This document shows, in pieces, positions 6,051 through 8,632 of a stretch of DNA of 8,632 nucleotides. The stretch is from positions 1-8,632 of the forward strand of contig JAUXIU010000034.1 in the NCBI GenBank assembly GCA_030620895.1, written 5' to 3'. The stretch is from Deltaproteobacteria bacterium. Lineage in GTDB: Bacteria; Desulfobacterota; GWC2-55-46; S146-70; JAUXIU01. Under the pieces are notes generated by a model. It was not told where the DNA came from and searched no databases. It saw only the letters and a program-made list of their open reading frames with translations. The position numbers were made by a program, and so were the translations under genes. Each line of letters starts with the position of its first letter. The first letter of the stretch is position 1.

Positions 6051-6770
6051 TTGCAAACACAACTTTCCCTATTAGAAAAGATACAGGAGATAGATATTGA
6101 AGTTACCAGGATAGGGAAGGAGAGGGAGAGTTATCCCAAGAAGAAAGAGCTGATAGATGAGGAAGTTTCTAGACTAGAAGCGGAGGTTGATTCAATGTTA
6201 GCAGTAAAAGATGAGCTGGAAAGACAAAGGGCTGCTACGGAGAGCGAAGTTACTGTATGGGATGAAAAGATAAAAAAAAATGAGGAACGCCTTAAAGATA
6301 TAAAGAACGAAAAGCAATACAAGGCAATAGGGAAAGAGGTAAATACTGCGACCAAGAAAAAGACAGAGATGACCAGAGAGGTTGTGAGGATTGGAAAGCT
6401 ACTTGAGACGAAGTGTGATGAATTGGATAACACTAAAGAGAGACTGAGGCAAAAGAATGAAGAGTGTGGGGCTATTGAGGCAGAGATGAATCAATTGACT
6501 GCTGAGTGGGAAAAGGTTCTTGCCGAGAAAAAGACTGAAAGAGATGCTATTGTTGCTAAGGTGTCACCTGATATCCTAAGAAGATACGAGTTAATTAAAG
6601 ACAAGAGAAATGGTACAGGTTTAGTAGTTGCAAGAGATGGCACATGTCAGGGTTGTCATATGAGTATCCCCCCTCAACTTTATATCCAGCTTAGAAGGGG
6701 TCCTGATGAACTTATCGTCTGTCCCCACTGTCACCGTATACTATACGTAGATAAAAGAATAAGCGTTTAG
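6051..6770 (+). CDS. Coiled-coil protein with C-terminal C4 zinc ribbon
   Basis: Member of the C4-type zinc-ribbon family (zf-RING_7, similar to Helicobacter HP0958 and Chlamydia CT398). These are long helical-hairpin proteins that bind nucleic acid or act as adaptors; the exact role here is unknown. From this start the protein is 239 aa. Residues 1 to about 185 are charged heptad-like coiled coil rich in Glu/Lys. The C-terminal ribbon has CQGC (Cys199, Cys202) and CPHC (Cys224, Cys227), with MSIPPQLYIQL between them as usual in the family. The frame is open upstream to a GTG at 6009, but that lies inside the tRNA. TTG at 6051 follows AGGGTGA with 8 nt spacing and gives MQTQLSLLEKIQEID, the usual opening; GTG at 6039 is the alternative. 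Next to dnaG and RNase HI it fits an information-processing cluster. Confidence 0.88.
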   Translation: MQTQLSLLEKIQEIDIEVTRIGKERESYPKKKELIDEEVSRLEAEVDSMLAVKDELERQRAATESEVTVWDEKIKKNEERLKDIKNEKQYKAIGKEVNTATKKKTEMTREVVRIGKLLETKCDELDNTKERLRQKNEECGAIEAEMNQLTAEWEKVLAEKKTERDAIVAKVSPDILRRYELIKDKRNGTGLVVARDGTCQGCHMSIPPQLYIQLRRGPDELIVCPHCHRILYVDKRISV

Positions 6771-6860
6771 CTATACAGAGCGTCACAACAGGATGCGCGC
6801 CGTAAGCCCTGCCTTGTAGGCTTGCTCAAGGCGTGCTAGGGTAATGGAAACTTCCTTGCT

Positions 6861-6897
6861 GTCAAGATGCACCGCCCTGTGGGCGGTGCATCTTGAC
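6861..6897. repeat. 17-bp perfect hairpin
   Basis: GTCAAGATGCACCGCCC (6861-6877) is mirrored exactly by GGGCGGTGCATCTTGAC (6881-6897) around a 3-nt loop, TGT. Only a short TTT follows on the plus strand, so it may stop transcription, but its setting inside a terminal-repeat element suggests it belongs to that element. Confidence 0.7.
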
Positions 6898-6909
6898 TTT
6901 GCATACCCG

Positions 6910-6928
6910 ACCCACACTTCGTGTGGGT
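6910..6928. repeat. 8-bp hairpin with TTC loop
   Basis: ACCCACAC (6910-6917) and GTGTGGGT (6921-6928) form a perfect stem around TTC. It lies 12 nt after the longer hairpin and is the second strong fold of the 6773-7026 element. Confidence 0.6.
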
Positions 6929-7049
6929 GCCCCGGCTCCTCGGCTTGTCGTTACGGCGTACTATAAAGTACACCTCCCTCCTCGTCTTCGTTGCGCCTTG
7001 GTCTGCTTTGTTCTGACACTCTGTATGCGCATCTATTTATGACGTTGTG

Positions 7050-7055
7050 TATAAT
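7050..7055 (+). promoter_or_regulatory. Possible -10 box upstream of the RNase HI gene
   Basis: A perfect TATAAT occurs 69 nt before the chosen start of the RNase HI gene and just outside the right end of the MITE-like element. No recognisable -35 box lies at the right distance. It could provide a local promoter where the inserted element separates this gene from the one before it. Confidence 0.25.
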
Positions 7056-7123
7056 AACAATTGGCCTTCGATAAGAGCATGGTATTATGAGAGCTGGCGC
7101 TAAACTATTAAGCAGGTTTGAAA

Positions 7124-7687
7124 GTGAAAGATGATTCTAAATACAGATTCCTTCAAGCACTGTCTCAGAGTCTCGATGTGACTAAGGCTATGGAAGATGC
7201 CCATATATCGAGGTCAGATGCCGGTAAAATATTAGAAGATGCATCAAGGGCCCTGAAGGCACATTCCGGTTCCAAAAAAAGTATGAAATGCCTGCATCTA
7301 TATGTAGACGGTGCATCCAGGGGAAATCCGGGTGCTGCAGGGGCCGGGGCTATTATAAAAGATGAGAAGGGAAATGTGATAAAGAGATTCAAGAGATATC
7401 TGGGTGTAACTACCAATAATGTGGCAGAATATCAGGCGCTTATACTTGCACTGAAAGGTGTTGCCGATATGGGATATGGGAGAGTAAAAATATTTTCAGA
7501 CTCTGAGTTGTTGGTCAAGCAGATAAACGGGGAATATGGCGTAAAGAATAGGGGGCTTATACCGCTATACACCAAGGTGTGTAGTCTATTGAGCGGCTTA
7601 CACGAATATGTTATTATACATATAGACAGGGGTGACAACAGGGATGCAGATAGGATCGCCAATATGGCTATAGATGAGCATTTATAG
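7124..7687 (+). CDS. RNase HI family protein with N-terminal helix-turn-helix-like segment
   Basis: Ribonuclease H fold protein, 187 aa from this start, expected to cut RNA in RNA-DNA hybrids in the cytoplasm. The catalytic acids are present: Asp62 in YVDGASRGNPG, Glu102 in NNVAEYQAL, Asp126 in FSDSELLVKQ and Asp176 in NRDADRIAN. The histidine seen in the E. coli enzyme is replaced by the DRGDN type of loop, as in YpdQ-like and archaeal members. Residues about 9-45 (FLQALSQSLDVTKAMEDA then HISRSDAGKIL) look like a helix-turn-helix, a known companion of this subfamily. GTG at 7124 is chosen because AGG (7114-7116) lies 7 nt upstream; TTG at 7118 would be too close to it. rnpB follows downstream, and the zinc-ribbon gene would be adjacent but for the inserted element. 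Confidence 0.9.
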   Translation: MKDDSKYRFLQALSQSLDVTKAMEDAHISRSDAGKILEDASRALKAHSGSKKSMKCLHLYVDGASRGNPGAAGAGAIIKDEKGNVIKRFKRYLGVTTNNVAEYQALILALKGVADMGYGRVKIFSDSELLVKQINGEYGVKNRGLIPLYTKVCSLLSGLHEYVIIHIDRGDNRDADRIANMAIDEHL

Positions 7688-7789
7688 TAGGTAGTAGGTA
7701 GGAAATTGTTTGCATAGTTCACATAGTTTGTAGGGTTTACATGGTTAAAAACAGGACAAATAAAGTAATGCAGGCAAACAAATAAATAT

Positions 7790-7834
7790 AAACAAAGTAA
7801 ACCAAGTAAACCAGGTAAACCAGGTAAACAAAGT
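7790..7834. repeat. Tandem 9-bp repeat, five units
   Basis: Five units of AAACMARGT run head to tail: AAACAAAGT, AAACCAAGT, AAACCAGGT, AAACCAGGT, AAACAAAGT. Earlier degenerate units can be traced back to about 7770. Units differ only at the two variable positions, so this is a minisatellite and not a spaced array. Confidence 0.85.
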
Positions 7835-7839
7835 AAACA

Positions 7840-7874
7840 CGTAACCCGTAACTCGTAACTCGTAACTCGCAACC
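7840..7874. repeat. Tandem 7-bp repeat, five units
   Basis: CGTAACC, three copies of CGTAACT, then CGCAACC, without spacers, directly after the 9-bp array. The unit length of 7 gives three different reading phases, which explains the long but meaningless open frames on the minus strand. Confidence 0.85.
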
Positions 7875-7943
7875 ATGTAAACAAATACAGTAGGTAGGAA
7901 ATAGAGCAAATAACGAAATCTAAAGGTTTCGGCTACGTTCGTG

Positions 7944-7949
7944 CATAAT
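7944..7949 (+). promoter_or_regulatory. Possible -10 box of rnpB
   Basis: CATAAT ends about 7 nt before the first paired base of the RNase P RNA, the right place for a -10 element. The matching -35 region (about 7921-7926) is not a good TTGACA, so confidence is low. Confidence 0.3.
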
Positions 7950-7952
7950 TTC

Positions 7953-8384
7953 GATTGCCAAAGGATGCAGACGGCCGCTTCCATATCATGGGAGAGGAAA
8001 GTCCGGACCCCATAGGGCAGGAAGGTCGTTAACTGCGACCGTCCCGATTCTGTATCGGGATAGGGACAGGGCCACAGAAAAGAAACCGCCGAAGAGGGGC
8101 AGCAATTATCGCTGTCTTTCTGGTAAGGGTGAAACGGTGGGGTAAGAGCCCACCAGTTCCTCGGGTGACCGTGGAAGCTGGGTAACCCCCTTCCGGGGCA
8201 AGGCCAAATAGGTTCCGCTTTAAGGGTTGCTCGCCCTATCCTCTGTTTAAGCAGAGGGGTGGAACGGGTTGGCCGCTCGACCCCAATGGCAACATTGGGG
8301 CAAGATAAATGGTCGTCATCCAGTCCTATCTGTTTTCGGGCAGGTCTGGATTACAGAATCCGGCTTATTGCATCCTTTGGCATC
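7953..8384 (+). ncRNA. rnpB: RNase P RNA, bacterial class A
   Basis: Catalytic RNA of ribonuclease P, which removes 5' leaders from pre-tRNAs together with the protein RnpA. The P1 helix is clear: GCCAAAGGATGCA (7957-7969) pairs perfectly with TGCATCCTTTGGC (8369-8381), and GAT/ATC can extend it to 7953 and 8384. Conserved core blocks appear in order: GAGGAAAGTCCGGA (7993-8006), ACAGAAA (about 8074), GGTAAGGGTGAAACGG (8122-8137) with AAGAGCCCACC (8144-8154), GACCGTGGAAGCTGGG (8167-8182), AGATAAATGG (8303-8312) and ACAGAATCCGGCTTAT (8353-8368). A peripheral hairpin CCCCAAT/ATTGGGG lies at 8281-8300. The roughly 430-nt length is at the upper part of the usual range. Exact ends are inferred from pairing. 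Confidence 0.96.
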
Positions 8385-8632
8385 TTGTTTATCTTTGGTT
8401 CCTTTATTATCCCTAATTCCTAATTCATGATTCATTCTTTGCAAGTCATTAGGTTAGGGTTAAGATACCGGTTTGGTCAATGGGTTAGGTGGTTGGTCTT
8501 TATTTACTTTACCTTTACCCAACTACTATACTGGCCTCTTAACCTTTACCTTTATTATTGACCATTAATAATCTTCAATCTTCAACCATAATTCCTAATT
8601 CATTATTCATAATTCCTGTTTTTTCCCGACTC
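8385..8632. repeat. Repeat-rich region after rnpB
   Basis: No gene or convincing terminator is visible. It contains AATTCCTAATTCAT twice (8415-8428, 8590-8603), the 33-bp segment 8449-8481 that resembles 3972-4004, runs of ACCTTTACC, and AATCTTCAATCTTCAA (8570-8585), the complement of the GATTGAAGATT repeats at the window start. Confidence 0.6.

Larger units (their letters stand above)
6783..7019 (-). pseudogene. Minus-strand 79-codon frame with one internal stop, inside the MITE-like element
   Basis: Read on the minus strand from GTG (7019-7017), the frame opens VSEQSRPRRNEDEEGG, meets a single TAA at 6953-6951 (codon 23), then stays open for 55 codons to TGA at 6785-6783. The last part, DSKEVSITLARLEQAYKAG, has a convincing amphipathic protein-like composition. 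It uses CGC for Arg in several places, unlike the AGG/AGA-rich neighbours. I do not recognise a characterised family and no ribosome binding site is clear. It may be a decayed small gene carried by the element, or a chance frame within a structured repeat. Confidence 0.3.
6773..7026. mobile_element. MITE-like element with terminal inverted repeats
   Basis: A 254-bp segment directly after the zinc-ribbon stop codon. Its ends, ATACAGAGCGTCACAACA (6773-6790) and the complement of 7009-7026, match at 16 of 18 positions. Inside are a 17-bp perfect hairpin (6861-6897), an 8-bp hairpin (6910-6928) and an 8-bp inverted pair CGCCGTAA/TTACGGCG (6798-6805, 6951-6958). By hand count about 57% of bases 6781-7020 are G or C, richer than the flanking genes. 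No transposase is present and no target duplication is clear. I infer a non-autonomous mobile or repetitive element inserted between two operon-type genes. Copy number in the genome would decide. Confidence 0.55.
7693..7902. repeat. Repeat block bounded by 14-bp direct repeats
   Basis: AGTAGGTAGGAAAT occurs at 7693-7706 and again at 7889-7902. The 182 nt between them hold AAAC-rich 9-mers and CGTAACT 7-mers, listed separately. There is no credible gene: the minus-strand open frames here are by-products of the short repeats. The direct repeats could mark the edges of an inserted or expanded block. Confidence 0.55.

Noticed and set aside
5847..6062. Minus-strand open frame of 71 codons opposite the tRNA
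   Set aside because: Its core (LDSNQGPTGYEPVALPTELW) is the well-known spurious translation of an antisense tRNA gene.
7087..7134. Short plus-strand frame of 15 codons beginning at ATG 7087
   Set aside because: It is very short, overlaps the start of the RNase HI gene in another frame, and has no recognisable product; a leader peptide role would be speculation.
7790..7874. Possible CRISPR array
   Set aside because: Units are 7-9 bp and contiguous, with no spacers and no cas genes nearby.
7432..7984. Two minus-strand open frames of 150 and 79 codons
   Set aside because: Their Leu/Gly/Phe-rich and SYELRVT-type sequence is the translation of the 9-bp and 7-bp tandem repeats, and they overlap the RNase HI gene and the rnpB start.

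Overview
The window is a bacterial chromosomal segment of core genes, almost all on the plus strand, separated by unusually repeat-rich intergenic DNA. Coding DNA is moderately AT-rich, with heavy use of AGG/AGA for Arg and ATA for Ile, and several genes appear to use GTG or TTG starts. A multi-subunit-type pyruvate:ferredoxin oxidoreductase beta chain points to an anaerobe. An MglB/MglA pair beside yqeY and dnaG, and a zinc-ribbon/RNase HI/rnpB cluster, recall Deltaproteobacteria (Desulfobacterota), Nitrospirota and related candidate phyla. I cannot place the organism more precisely from sequence alone.

Layout: 1-179 is repeat-rich leader. 180-1106 is porB. 1107-1373 is intergenic, with a 12-bp inverted repeat spanning 99 bp and two small hairpins. 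1374-3896 is a compact run: roadblock/MglB, MglA GTPase, YqeY and a NIF3/DUF34 protein; the last two overlap. 3897-4151 is repeat-rich. 4152-5888 is dnaG. 5945-6020 is a CAT-anticodon tRNA, followed after about 30 nt by a coiled-coil/C4 zinc-ribbon protein ending at 6770. 6773-7026 is a GC-richer, MITE-like element with imperfect terminal inverted repeats and strong hairpins. 7124-7687 is an RNase HI family protein with an N-terminal helix-turn-helix-like segment. 7688-7952 holds tandem short repeats. About 7953-8384 is the RNase P RNA gene (rnpB). 8385-8632 is repeat-rich with no gene.

How the genes fit together: PorB belongs to central carbon metabolism. MglA/MglB form a Ras-like GTPase and regulator module for cell polarity or motility, probably co-transcribed with YqeY and NIF3. 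dnaG, the tRNA, the zinc-ribbon protein, RNase HI and rnpB form an information-processing neighbourhood for replication priming, RNA-DNA hybrid removal and tRNA maturation. The rpoD gene that often follows dnaG is absent from the dnaG-tRNA gap.

The genes themselves are ordinary. The unusual content is the non-coding DNA: the 6773-7026 element, whose minus strand carries a nearly open 79-codon frame; inverted copies of one intergenic repeat near 91-165 and 4012-4072; a 33-bp diverged direct repeat at 3972 and 8449; and tandem 9-mers and 7-mers before rnpB. I saw no CRISPR array, integrase, transposase or phage gene.
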